A stretch of 61,259 bases of DNA from SSSZ01 sp016790965. GTDB lineage: Bacteria > Pseudomonadota > Gammaproteobacteria > Burkholderiales > Rhodocyclaceae. The position numbers and the translations under genes were made by a program. Shown piece by piece: positions 1 through 8,818 of the stretch; positions within the stretch are counted from its first letter, which is position 1; every line of letters starts with the position of its first letter. The stretch is from the NCBI GenBank assembly GCA_016790965.1, contig JAEUNZ010000014.1:1-61259 (forward strand). The letters run 5' to 3'. The notes beneath the pieces are model-generated. The model saw only the letters and a program-made list of their open reading frames with translations. It was not told where the DNA came from and searched no databases.

Positions 1-32
1 GACAACTTCGCCTTACCCTTCCGCGTGGTCAT
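1..32 (-). CDS. Start of an unidentified gene cut by the window edge
   Basis: On the minus strand an ATG at position 32 follows a strong GAGGAGG ribosome binding site (about 39-46) at good spacing. Ten complete codons are visible, reading MTTRKGKAKL, a short basic start. The rest lies outside the window, so the product cannot be named. The call rests only on the binding site plus open frame. Confidence 0.45.
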   Translation of the reverse strand, partial: MTTRKGKAKL

Positions 33-813
33 GGTTTGCCCTCCTCAGGGATTCAAGGTCGATCTAGACAATCAACCTCTTACCATGACCACCCCCTCGA
101 ATTCATCCTCGGGGCTTTTGCACACAAGTCAGCACACTACCCGGCAGCGCTGCCAGGAACGCTGAATCGCGTCAGGGGGAAGGGAGGGGAACCTCTGTCC
201 TTGCATGTCGCACCCTATGCACATTCCATGCCGATTGGGAGCACCCCTATACACGGGCGATGACCCCGCGAAACTGCTCCATGCCTGAACAATTGCTGCG
301 CACTTGACCAAGGCGCTGACCTCGACAAAGGTCTTAAGCACTTTGGCCGCACACACGCCAGGCAACTGTTTTAATTGAAGTTTATGCATCACCCAGAGTG
401 TCTTTGGACTTGGCACGGCCCATGCTGGTGGAGCGTGCCGATCACCGCGCCCGATTTGCCGTGGGCGGCGGGTGTTTCTCCCCCCCGCATGGGGTGGCAT
501 CCTAAGCATCACCCGTCCAACCAGTTTGTAGGACTCCGTTTGTAAGAGATTGTCAGCAGGGGTAATCGCTACACTATCCCGGTCAACCAAGATTCGAATA
601 ACACGCTATATCCTCACCACCGTACAAGGCATCATGAAGCGACCCGTTGTCTCCGGCCCGCACCCGACGGTCCCGGTTCCGCCGAAGTCGAGAAGTCATG
701 GCCCCATCGGTGGAGAAAGTGCGTCGGCAGTTCCTCTATCACAATCCGATGCCAACTGGTCCGCACCTGCGGCCCACGGCGTTGTTTGACCCACCCTAGA
801 AAGGAAAACAACC
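33..813. other. Long stretch without a recognisable gene
   Basis: About 780 bases separate the left-edge gene from the cytochrome c gene. Open frames exist on both strands (for example 129-590 minus), but their translations are rich in Arg, Pro and Cys, match no family I recognise and lack convincing ribosome binding sites. No tRNA or hairpin terminator stood out. It probably holds promoters for the two flanking divergent genes. Confidence 0.4.
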
Positions 814-1131
814 ATGCTGCAGAAAGCCCTCGTTCCCCTGGTTCTCGCCGCCGCCTGCGTCGCAATCCCCGCCCAGGCCTCCGAAGCCATCGTCAAGAAA
901 GCACGTTGCGTGTCCTGCCACGCCGTCGACAAGAAGATGGTCGGGCCGGCCTTCAAGGACGTCGCCGCGAAGTACAAGGGCGACTCCGGCGCCCCTGCCA
1001 AGCTGGCGGAAAAGGTTCGCGCCGGCGGTACGGGCGTCTGGGGCCAGATTCCCATGACCCCGAATGGCCCGGACAAGATCAGCGATGCCGATCTCGCAGA
1101 AGCGATCAAGTGGATTCTCTCGCTGCAGTAA
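814..1131 (+). CDS. Periplasmic class I cytochrome c (c8/c551-like)
   Basis: Small 105-residue monoheme electron carrier. Residues 1-23 form a signal peptide ending in AQA-S, which sends it to the periplasm. The heme-binding motif CVSCH is at 32-36 and the likely sixth ligand is Met81 in the IPMTPNG segment, the usual arrangement in cytochromes c551/c8. The family passes electrons between bc1-type complexes and terminal oxidases, nitrite reductases or peroxidases; the specific partner cannot be told. The ATG at 814 is preceded by AAGGAAAA. It is a single gene with no operon partner. Confidence 0.9.
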   Translation: MLQKALVPLVLAAACVAIPAQASEAIVKKARCVSCHAVDKKMVGPAFKDVAAKYKGDSGAPAKLAEKVRAGGTGVWGQIPMTPNGPDKISDADLAEAIKWILSLQ

Positions 1132-1143
1132 GCCGCTTCCCCT

Positions 1144-1168
1144 GGGGCGGGTCTTGAGTGCCCGCCCC
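1144..1168 (+). terminator. Possible terminator hairpin after the cytochrome c gene
   Basis: A perfect 8-bp stem GGGGCGGG/CCCGCCCC with a 9-nt loop starts 12 nt after the stop codon. It lacks a clear T-run, so termination strength is uncertain. Confidence 0.45.
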
Positions 1169-1400
1169 ATATTCGGACGCGCTCTATCGAATCCCTGCGA
1201 AACATCGCAGGCCTGCGGCGGACACCGCTAGGACGACCATCCCGGAAGGCGATCGCGGTCTTTGTGCATCAGGGTCCAGATCTACTTTTCCCGGTGTGCT
1301 GTACCGGCAGGGAAATCCGGTAAGCGTCGCAACGACGCAACGCGCCGTTCGCATGCCGCACTCCCCGCACCACGTTCCGCGGCTTCGAGACCAGAACGGT

Positions 1401-1937
1401 CTATTTCTCCTGCCCACCGGCCCCCGGAAGCATCCGCCCGAGCACCCCGTCACGCTTGACCCCATGCGCCAGGGCCGCCGCGATGTGTAGCGAAGCCAAG
1501 CCGGCGCCAGCCCAAACGATGACCCAGTGAGCCCGCTTGAAGAATTCGTTCAATTCCTTGTCCGGCCACCCGGCCTTGGGCAGATCGATGCCGAAGAACT
1601 TCATGGGAAAGGTAGTAAACGAAGACGACAAGTACCCGGCCACGGGAGCCAAGACCAGGAAAAGGTAGAGCGCGTGGTGCACAGACCGAGCTGCCAGTAC
1701 CTCGAAGCGTGACCCCGGCAATGCCGGAGGGGTGTTGAGCCGGCGCCAGAAAAGCCGCAGCAGAACCAACAGAAAGGCCAAAATCCCTAGGGACTTGTGC
1801 AGGCTGAACGCCGCACTCCTCTCGGGGCCTTTGGGGAGGTCCAGCATCGTCCAACCGAGCCAGAACAGCCCGAAAATCAGGGCCGCCTGCAACCAGTGCA
1901 GCGCGATCGCCGGGGTACCGTAACGGGGACTCGCCAT
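1401..1937 (-). CDS. Cytochrome b561 family membrane protein
   Basis: 178 residues with four hydrophobic segments (about 10-32, 46-64, 86-106, 136-158). Histidines fit diheme b561 ligation: ALHW near residue 14, HKSLG near 47, HH near 87 and LH near 151. The family moves electrons between the quinone pool and periplasmic redox proteins. It is the last gene of the leftward group with a cytochrome c-550 and an MxaJ-like protein, 94 nt after the latter, so it may link their periplasmic electron flow to the membrane. Operon membership is inferred from orientation and spacing. The substrate is unknown. Confidence 0.88.
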   Translation of the reverse strand: MASPRYGTPAIALHWLQAALIFGLFWLGWTMLDLPKGPERSAAFSLHKSLGILAFLLVLLRLFWRRLNTPPALPGSRFEVLAARSVHHALYLFLVLAPVAGYLSSSFTTFPMKFFGIDLPKAGWPDKELNEFFKRAHWVIVWAGAGLASLHIAAALAHGVKRDGVLGRMLPGAGGQEK

Positions 1938-2031
1938 TTGATCCTACCGGTTGAAGCGGCCCACCATCGGCACGGCCGCCACGAGGAATCGCTGGTCCGT
2001 GCGCAGCCCGGACCAGCGCGAAACACGAGCG

Positions 2032-2874
2032 TCAGCCCGGCTGATAGGTGGCGTTGTGGCGCTTGAAAATCGCCGCAAGCGTTCCGTCCGCCCTAAGCTC
2101 TGAGACTGCCCGTGTCAGAGCTGCCGCAAGCTCCATCTCTTCGGCCTTGACGGCCATCCCCAAGGACCAGCCCGACACCCGCAGCTCAGGCATCTCGACG
2201 GCGTCAACGACGAATTTGGACTGCCCCTGCAGAACAGCCTCCAATTCGGTCCTTGGCCCCATGATGGCAGCAATCTGGCCATTGACGAGAGCGTTTGCGG
2301 CCTCGGTATGGGACTTGAAATGCACCACGCTTTCCCGCAGCCGCCCATTAAGGGCCGCCAACAGAAAATGGTCGGAAAGCGTCGCGATCTCGACGCCTAC
2401 CTTTTCGCGGGTAAATACCTCGAGCGCCACCGCGGAAGAGCCAACCAGCTTTTGAACTTTGGCCGGATCGCGGGCCACCGCGATGGTCTCGCGGTGATAG
2501 GGAGCAAAGATCCTGACCTTGTCGTTTTGGCGGGCAAGGTGCTCGTCAACCGGAACATGCATCATGACGTCGGCAGGCTGGGTTCCGAGGTAGTGCCCCT
2601 TCCAGACCATATTGCGAAGATCGTCGTTCATGTCTTCGTCGGCGTTGAACCCGACGACTTCCGCCGTAAGCCCGAGCTTCTCCGCCAGCGCACGACCGAT
2701 ATCGGCATCGATGCCCTTGGCGTCTTTTGAATAGGGCGGGAAGTCGTTGTAAACAGCGATCCGGAGGCGACCGCGCTTACGGATCCCCTCCAGATCGGTT
2801 GCCACAGCCGGCAAGGCGCCGGCCAGCGGCAAGGCAGCAATGGCCTTCAGCCAGAGACGACGATCACTCGACAT
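2032..2874 (-). CDS. Quinoprotein dehydrogenase-associated periplasmic binding protein (MxaJ/XoxJ-like)
   Basis: 280 residues from the ATG at 2874. The N-terminal twin-Arg/hydrophobic stretch (SSDRRLWLKAIAALPLAGALPA) is a signal peptide. The rest has the family 3 solute-binding fold: RIAVYNDFPPYS near 40, then the central domain and a C-terminal return. MxaJ-like members sit beside PQQ alcohol or methanol dehydrogenases and help assemble or electron-couple them rather than import solutes. The start overlaps the end of the cytochrome c-550 gene by 11 nt, so they are cotranscribed. No quinoprotein dehydrogenase gene is present in this window, so its partner must be elsewhere or missing. Confidence 0.85.
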   Translation of the reverse strand: MSSDRRLWLKAIAALPLAGALPAVATDLEGIRKRGRLRIAVYNDFPPYSKDAKGIDADIGRALAEKLGLTAEVVGFNADEDMNDDLRNMVWKGHYLGTQPADVMMHVPVDEHLARQNDKVRIFAPYHRETIAVARDPAKVQKLVGSSAVALEVFTREKVGVEIATLSDHFLLAALNGRLRESVVHFKSHTEAANALVNGQIAAIMGPRTELEAVLQGQSKFVVDAVEMPELRVSGWSLGMAVKAEEMELAAALTRAVSELRADGTLAAIFKRHNATYQPG

Positions 2875-3292
2875 GCACGGTTTCCAGATACGCACGGATA
2901 GCCCACATGGCCTCCTGAGGGAAGGTCCCCTCGAACGGAGGCATGTACACGCGACCGTCACGGACCGAGCCCTTGCGAATGCGCTGCAGGAAGATTTCGT
3001 CGCCGTCGTCACCCTGGGGCAAGTAACGCAGATCGGGGGCGATACCGCCCGAAATGGCCTCGATGCCATGGCAACGAGCACAGTTCTGGTTGTAGGCGGA
3101 GGTACCGATCTTGATGGCAGTGGCGTCCTTGCGGTAGGGGTTGCTCTTCAGCCAATCGGCCCCCAGGGGTTTGAGTCCGGTCGTATCAACGGCTTGGGGA
3201 ACCACGTCACCATGGGAGAACGCCGGGGCGGAAGCAGCGGAAACCCAACAGGCGACCGCCAGAGACGACAGAAAGCGGAAGGAAATTTTCAC
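2864..3292 (-). CDS. pedF: Cytochrome c-550, PedF-like
   Basis: 142 residues starting at a GTG (3292) placed 5 nt after a strong AGGAG; the upstream ATG options have no such site. It has a signal peptide (residues 1-24), then HGDVVPQAVDTTGLKPLG, typical of PedF-type cytochromes c-550, and one heme motif CARCH followed by GIEAISGGIAPDLR. PedF-like cytochromes take electrons from PQQ-dependent alcohol dehydrogenases in the periplasm. It is the first gene of the leftward group behind a sigma-54 promoter (3344-3359). The name is by recognition of the sequence pattern; the electron donor is inferred. Confidence 0.8.
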   Translation of the reverse strand: MKISFRFLSSLAVACWVSAASAPAFSHGDVVPQAVDTTGLKPLGADWLKSNPYRKDATAIKIGTSAYNQNCARCHGIEAISGGIAPDLRYLPQGDDGDEIFLQRIRKGSVRDGRVYMPPFEGTFPQEAMWAIRAYLETVHVE

Positions 3293-3343
3293 ATTAGCTC
3301 CTTTTATGAGTATGCGGACAACGGCAAAAAATCCCTGGACCAT

Positions 3344-3359
3344 AGCAATTTCCATTCCA
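3344..3359 (-). promoter_or_regulatory. Sigma-54 (-24/-12) promoter of the cytochrome c-550 operon
   Basis: On the minus strand the sequence reads TGGAATGGAAATTGCT: TGG, eight bases, TTGCT, the exact -24/-12 spacing of RpoN promoters. The predicted transcript start near 3333 leaves a leader of about 40 nt before the GTG at 3292. A sigma-54 activator gene lies immediately divergent, the usual arrangement for a dedicated regulator. Confidence 0.8.
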
Positions 3360-3484
3360 CCACCGGGGCCAGGAAGGGGACTCCGAGTTTACACGGGTTA
3401 ACGGGCGAAATGGAATCCGGGCATACCCTGGCGGGAGAAAATCCTTGCTGCGACCGGGGGGACTATTGCTAATAAAATGGGCAG

Positions 3485-3503
3485 GTGTTACGTTATTAAA
3501 CAC
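3485..3503. promoter_or_regulatory. Candidate activator-binding inverted repeat
   Basis: GTGTT (3485-3489) and AACAC (3499-3503) form a perfect inverted repeat around an AT-rich centre. It lies about 160 bp upstream of the predicted start of the cytochrome operon, a normal distance for an enhancer bound by a sigma-54 activator. Its use by the divergent regulator is inferred. Confidence 0.4.
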
Positions 3504-3545
3504 AATCTCGAAAAACACTATAACAACAGCGTGGAGCAGCAGCAG

Positions 3546-5552
3546 ATGGGACAACTACAGCATGCGGGCGACGGACATGGCGCGCGCCTGAAATTGGCGC
3601 GTGAACTTTTTTTCGTCAGGGGCGACCTCCCAGAAGGGCTGGTGGACCCCCTGATTCTCCGGTCCTGGGAGCGTTGCCGTCGCTTCGGTCTGGTCGAGAC
3701 GGGCTTCGCTCCCACGTCGGATTCCCTGGACCGGATGGCGCTGAAGACCGAACTGGAACGCCAACGCGATCTCGTGGCCATCGGCAAGCCGATCATGGAG
3801 CATGTCTTCGAACAAATCCGGGAGTCAAGCAGTATGGTCATACTCGCCGATGCGAATGGCCTTCTGCTCCATACCCAGGGTGATCCGGACTTTGTTGACC
3901 GCGCCCACCGTGTCACGCTCTCCCCGGGCGCGTCCTGGGACGAGACTTGCCGGGGCACGAACGCCATCGGCACCGCCCTGGCTGAGGAGTTGCCTGCTGC
4001 GATTTTTGGGGCTGAGCACTTTCTCGAGCACAACGCATTTCTGACTTGCTGCGCTAGCCCCATCTTCGGCCCCGACGGAAGAATGCTCGGCGTCATCGAC
4101 ATTTCCGGAGACTATCGCAATCAACAGCGGCACACGCTCGGTCTGGTGCGCCTGGCATCCCAGTTGGTCGAGCGGCGCCTATTCGAGCACCTCCATTCCC
4201 GCGACGTATTGGTCAGTTTTCATCACCGCCCCGAGTACCTGGGTAGTCCCAAGGAGGGCTTGGCGGCGGTTTCCCAGGAAGGGCAAGTCCTCGCCATCAA
4301 TCAGGCGGGCCTTGAACAGTTGGGTATCCGGCGCGTCGACGTGGTCCGGCGCGATTTTTCCATGGTGTTCGAGACCAACTTCTCCACATTGGTCGATCGA
4401 CTCCGTACCGACACCCAGGCGATGGGGGAAATTTCTGTCGGGGGGCACCGATTCTGCGTCCAGCTACGGGGACAGTTCCCGGCGACCTCAGGTTCCGGAC
4501 GTATCTTCGAAGAACCTGCGCTCATCGCCAAACCCACTCGCCGATCCGAGGGATCGAGTACAACCAACGGTCCCACCCTGGACACGCTGAATGCCGGCGA
4601 TGCCCAGTTCCAGTCAGCCATTGAGCGGGCACGTCGCATCCTGGGCAAGGACATTCCCATCCTGATTCAGGGTGAGTCGGGCGCCGGAAAAGAAATGTTT
4701 GCCAAGGCCTTCCATAATTCCGGTCCCCGGCGCAGTGGTCCCTTCGTCGCACTCAACTGCGCCGCCATTCCCGAAACGCTGATCGAATCTGAGCTGTTCG
4801 GCTACCAGGGCGGGGCGTTCACCGGTGCCCGCAAGGAAGGGGCTCCCGGCAAAATCCAGCAGGCCCATGGAGGGACGCTGTTCCTGGATGAAATCGGAGA
4901 CATGCCTCTCAACCTGCAGGCCCGCCTGCTGCGAGTGCTGCAGGAACGCAGCATCACGCCGCTGGGGAGTTGCCGCGCCGTTCAGGTCGACATTTCCCTG
5001 GTTTGCGCCACCCACCGCAAGTTGCGGGAGGAAGTCGCCCGGGGCGCGTTCCGGGAAGATCTCTATTACCGTCTGAATGGCCTCTGTGTCACTCTGCCCG
5101 CCCTGCGGGAGCGCCACGACCTCAGGGAACTGGCCATGACCCTGGTCCGTCACGAGGCGGGACGCAGGGAGAACCTGCGCTTCTCGGAGACGGCTCTGCG
5201 CACCATGGAAGTTTACTCCTGGCCCGGCAACATTCGGCAGTTAAACAACGTGATTCGCGTTGCCATCGCCTTGCTGGACGACGACGAAGATGTGATTACC
5301 GACGCCCACCTCCCGGAGGAGTTGTTCGAATCCACCATGGCCGGCAAGCCCGGCCCCTGCCGGATGCCGGACAGCGTTGCTTGGTTGGCGACCAGCGAAC
5401 AACCAGCGGCTGGGAGTGTGCGCAGCCTCGAAGAAATCGGCCGCCAGGCCGCCCTGCGGGCTCTTGACGCAGCCGGCGGGAACATTTCCGCCGCGGCGCG
5501 CCAGTTGGGTATCAGCCGCAACACCCTTTACCGCAAACTCGGGCGCTTCTGA
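3546..5552 (+). CDS. Sigma-54-dependent Fis-family transcriptional activator (AcoR type)
   Basis: 668 residues from the ATG at 3546, which has a GGAG upstream; an in-frame ATG at 3477 would add 23 residues but would swallow the candidate operator. Domain order: N-terminal GAF-type sensory region (about 50-210), a PAS-like linker, the AAA+ domain with Walker A GESGAGKE, the sigma-54 contact loop GAFTGA and Walker B FLDEIGD, then a C-terminal Fis-type helix-turn-helix (ISAAARQLGISRNTLYRKL). AcoR-type activators respond to small metabolites such as alcohols, aldehydes or acetoin. The sigma-54 promoter of the divergent cytochrome c-550 operon is its most likely target. Confidence 0.9.
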   Translation: MGQLQHAGDGHGARLKLARELFFVRGDLPEGLVDPLILRSWERCRRFGLVETGFAPTSDSLDRMALKTELERQRDLVAIGKPIMEHVFEQIRESSSMVILADANGLLLHTQGDPDFVDRAHRVTLSPGASWDETCRGTNAIGTALAEELPAAIFGAEHFLEHNAFLTCCASPIFGPDGRMLGVIDISGDYRNQQRHTLGLVRLASQLVERRLFEHLHSRDVLVSFHHRPEYLGSPKEGLAAVSQEGQVLAINQAGLEQLGIRRVDVVRRDFSMVFETNFSTLVDRLRTDTQAMGEISVGGHRFCVQLRGQFPATSGSGRIFEEPALIAKPTRRSEGSSTTNGPTLDTLNAGDAQFQSAIERARRILGKDIPILIQGESGAGKEMFAKAFHNSGPRRSGPFVALNCAAIPETLIESELFGYQGGAFTGARKEGAPGKIQQAHGGTLFLDEIGDMPLNLQARLLRVLQERSITPLGSCRAVQVDISLVCATHRKLREEVARGAFREDLYYRLNGLCVTLPALRERHDLRELAMTLVRHEAGRRENLRFSETALRTMEVYSWPGNIRQLNNVIRVAIALLDDDEDVITDAHLPEELFESTMAGKPGPCRMPDSVAWLATSEQPAAGSVRSLEEIGRQAALRALDAAGGNISAAARQLGISRNTLYRKLGRF

Positions 5553-5582
5553 GCGAGGAGCTGGCCGACTGCCCAACGGGCC

Positions 5583-6490
5583 TCACCGAGGGGCTGCCCC
5601 CGGCATCGCCTCCTGCGGCAGGGCCGGCGCGAGCCATTTGGCCAGGACGATGTACAGGGCATCCGGATCGACCGGCTTGCTGACGAAGTCGGTCATCCCT
5701 GCAGCCATGCAGGCCGCCTTGTCCTCAGGAAAGGCGTTCGCGGTCATGGCCACAATCGGGGTGTGCGCCCAACCCGGCAATTCCCTGATTCTCCGGGTTG
5801 CCTCCAGGCCGTCGACGTGGGGCATCTGCATGTCCATCAGAACCAGATCGTAGGGGTTCCCAGCGGCAAGAACGACCGCTTCCTCGCCGTCGCAGGCGAC
5901 ATCGACCGTAATCCCCACGTCGGCCAGTAGCTCGACCGCGACCTCCTGATTAATCGGATCATCCTCGGCCAGGAGGATACGGGTACCCTGGTTACTAGCG
6001 CGCAAGCGCTCTTCGGCACCTGCAGGGCTCACCGCCAGTTCCGTAAGCACGGCGCCGGAAGGAAGACCCGAATCCAGCGCCTGGGCGAGAGTCCGCGCAC
6101 TCAGGGGCTTGAGCAGGACGCCCGCCATGCCGGCTTGGCCGGCCTGCAGTCCGAAACTCTCGTCGCCGGACGCCGTCACCAGAAATCCGGCGGGCGACGC
6201 GACTCCGGCAGCCTCCCGAATGAGCTGGAAGGTTTCGATTCCGTCGATATCCGGCATGTGGAAGTCGAGCAGGACGTAATCGAAATCGCGACCGGCACTC
6301 CGGGCTGCATGGTAGGCCGCGACTGCCGCCAGGCCCGTCCCGACGGCCTCGCACTCCATCCCCATGCCGATGAGCAAGCGTTCCAGGACGCTGCGGGTGA
6401 CGGCGAGATCATCGGCCACCAGAACCCTTTTCCCGGCAAAACGCCTTGCCCCTGGCGCAAGGACTTCATCGGACACCACACCCAGCGCAG
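5583..6490 (-). pseudogene. Receiver-domain half of a frameshifted hybrid sensor kinase
   Basis: This reading frame carries two receiver domains: the first from KRVLVADD with phosphoacceptor Asp in LLDFHMPDIDG, the second from RILLAEDDPINQE with Asp in LMDMQMPHVDG and the conserved Lys in SKPVD. It has no convincing start of its own and continues the kinase encoded just upstream in another frame. Restoring one base near 6490 joins the two smoothly (FWLT then ALGVVSDE), giving a 1006-residue protein from 5583 to 8602. As read, it would be expressed only by frameshifting or from an internal GTG. A sequencing error is equally possible. Confidence 0.75.
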
Positions 6491-8602
6491 CGTCAGCCAG
6501 AAGGTGCTTCCGCCCCCTGGAATACTGCTTGCGCCGGCGTCTCCACCCATCAGGCGGGCGAGGCTGCGGGTGACGACAAGGCCCAACCCGGTCCCGCCGA
6601 AGCGGCGCGTCGTGGAAGCATCGGCCTGTTCGAAAGGTTCGAAGAGGCGTTGCATGTGCTCGGCAGAAATGCCGATGCCGGTATCCTGCACCTCGAAGCG
6701 GGCCAGTACGCTCCTTTCGTCCTGTTCCAGCACGGAAGCACGCAGAATCACACTCCCCGCCTCGGTAAACTTGACCGCATTGCTCAGGTAGTTGAGCAAG
6801 GCCTGGGCGATACGGGTCGGATCCCCCTCCACCACATGGGGCAGGTCTTCGCAATCAACCACCAGTTCCAGACCCTTGGCCTGTGCCCGCTCCACGATCA
6901 TGGTGCAGACCCGGTCGACCAGGGCTCTCGGTTCGAAGCGCGTCCTTTCCACCTGCAACTTTCCCGCCTCGATCTTGGAAAAATCCAGGATGTCGTTGAT
7001 GATCGCCAGGAGATGGTCGGCCGAAGCCGCAACCTTGGCCAAACGCTCGCCCTGCTCCGGTGTGGGACGGGTTTTGCGCAGCCGATGGGTCAGCCCGATG
7101 ATGGCGTTGATCGGCGTGCGGATTTCATGGCTCATATTGGCCAGAAACTGGCTCTTGGTCCGGGTGGCGGTCACGGCCTGCAGGCGGGCTTCCTCCAGAT
7201 CCCGAGTGCGCTCTGCAACCATGTCTTCCAGATGGTGCCTGTGAGCCTCCAGTTCGAGTGCAACCCGTTTCTGCTCGGTCATATCCCGACAGGAGCCGAG
7301 AAGATTTCCATCGGGCAGGACAATGGCGTTCAATTCGACCGGTACGCGTGAGCCATTTTTGCGCAGCAGGACGAGATCACTGCGCAGGTGCCGCTCTGCC
7401 CGAATTCTTTCCACCCCGGCCCTTACCTCGTCCAAGCGCTCGGGGGGCACCAATTGCCAGAGCAACATCCCGACCAGGTCGCCGGGTGCGCGGCCGACCA
7501 ATGCGCCGGCCTGACGGTTGGCGTACACGCAGCGGTAGTCGCTTCCGATGATGAAGACACCATCGGCAGAATAATCAAGGATTCCCTGGAAGGCCCGCTC
7601 CCGCTGCGCCAGGCGCACCGCCGCGAGCAGGCGCTGTTGCCGCAGGAGCAGCAAGAGGATCGCCGCAGCCGCGATGAGCACCCCGAGTGCCGCCAGGGTC
7701 GTCTGCAGTGCAAGATCGCGCAGATCGCCGAGAACCTCGTCCCTATCGACCTTGGCGATCATGACCCAGGGGGTTCCCTCGATCGGTTCCGCCACGGCGA
7801 GGACGGGGATTCCCCGGGAGTCGATCCCCTCGATGATGCGCTTGCCCTGAAACAGGGCCTGGACCACCGGAAGTTGCGTTTGCGTCCGCTCGATACGGTG
7901 CGGTGCCGCAGAGAGATCATGGTCATCGTTCCCGAGCAGGACCAGAGCCTGATCGCCCTGGCGCTCTACAAGATGGGTCCGGGCACTGCGCGTGGGTGCG
8001 GGCCAGGTGCGCAGGGCAGGGAAAAGTGCGGCGCTCGGGTCGATATTGAGCAGCACCACGGCCGCGAGGGTCGTGTCACCGGGGGTCGTGGAATGAACCC
8101 CCACGGCAAAGGACAACTCGCTGCGATGTTGCGACGCAGTGGCCGACGGCGAAAAATCGATGAGCACGGGCTCACCACTCTCCCGCAGATCCTCTTGTAC
8201 GCCGGCGTGGAGGTCCAGCCGGTCGTGCCAGGGCTCGCCGACATACAAGCGGCGGGGCCCCTGGGGGTCGAAGACCTCAATGCCGGCGTAGCCATAGGTC
8301 TGCCGTACCAAATTGAGCCGGACCAAGATGTCCGCCGCCCGCCGCCCCTCGGGAGCCGCAAAGAGCCGGGCGAGATCCTCGGCATCCAGAATACCCTGGG
8401 CTAGCACCTTGGCATCTGCACGCCGCTCTCGCAGCCATTCCTCCATCTGCCTCGCCTTGAGCACCGCAACCGACTCCAGCCGCCCGACCTCGCGCCGATG
8501 CAACTGGGCCGCCTGCAAGCCATACACGGCGGCACCCGCCCCGCAGACCAGGACCGCGATAACAAGAAACAGGACTGCGAAGCGAAAATCGGACCGCTGC
8601 AT
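6176..8602 (-). CDS. Hybrid sensor histidine kinase, sensor and kinase part (frame broken near 6490)
   Basis: The start at 8602 (MQRSDFRF) follows GGAG. Order: membrane segment (about 7-28), extracytoplasmic sensor region (about 30-275), second membrane segment (rich in Leu/Ala, about 285-305), PAS domain (FQGILDYSADGVFIIG onward), HisKA with the phosphorylated His in FLANMSHEIRTP, and the ATPase domain (NYLSNAVKFTE, DTGIGIS, GGTGLGL). After STFWLT the frame leaves the expected path and runs through 100 or so unrelated residues to a stop at 6176, while the receiver domains continue in a second frame. The signal sensed is unknown. It lies tail-to-tail with the sigma-54 activator gene, 30 nt apart. 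Confidence 0.85.
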   Translation of the reverse strand: MQRSDFRFAVLFLVIAVLVCGAGAAVYGLQAAQLHRREVGRLESVAVLKARQMEEWLRERRADAKVLAQGILDAEDLARLFAAPEGRRAADILVRLNLVRQTYGYAGIEVFDPQGPRRLYVGEPWHDRLDLHAGVQEDLRESGEPVLIDFSPSATASQHRSELSFAVGVHSTTPGDTTLAAVVLLNIDPSAALFPALRTWPAPTRSARTHLVERQGDQALVLLGNDDHDLSAAPHRIERTQTQLPVVQALFQGKRIIEGIDSRGIPVLAVAEPIEGTPWVMIAKVDRDEVLGDLRDLALQTTLAALGVLIAAAAILLLLLRQQRLLAAVRLAQRERAFQGILDYSADGVFIIGSDYRCVYANRQAGALVGRAPGDLVGMLLWQLVPPERLDEVRAGVERIRAERHLRSDLVLLRKNGSRVPVELNAIVLPDGNLLGSCRDMTEQKRVALELEAHRHHLEDMVAERTRDLEEARLQAVTATRTKSQFLANMSHEIRTPINAIIGLTHRLRKTRPTPEQGERLAKVAASADHLLAIINDILDFSKIEAGKLQVERTRFEPRALVDRVCTMIVERAQAKGLELVVDCEDLPHVVEGDPTRIAQALLNYLSNAVKFTEAGSVILRASVLEQDERSVLARFEVQDTGIGISAEHMQRLFEPFEQADASTTRRFGGTGLGLVVTRSLARLMGGDAGASSIPGGGSTFWLTLRWVWCPMKSLRQGQGVLPGKGFWWPMISPSPAASWNACSSAWGWSARPSGRAWRQSRPTMQPGVPVAISITSCSTSTCRISTESKPSSSFGRLPESRRPPDFW

Positions 8603-8818
8603 TGCGCTCCACGGAGGCGTAGGAAGCCGTGACATCCCAGGCCGAATGCCTGACATGGGGGATTCCGGAACAAGGGTATCCGGCTTGTGACCGATGCGAC
8701 AAGCGCCGGAGCCCCCGTCACCCCTCACCAACAAACCACATTTGTCGATTATTTCATTTTTGGCATTCAAGTCAAGCCCGGAGTCCCACGGTAATATGGC
8801 GTCTTTTTCCCGCCCCCC

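Noticed and set aside
129..590. 153-codon minus-strand frame in the left gene-poor stretch
   Set aside because: No recognisable family, no good binding site and composition typical of chance frames.
585..600. Short GATTCGAAT resembling a tRNA T-loop
   Set aside because: No acceptor, D or anticodon arms could be found around it.
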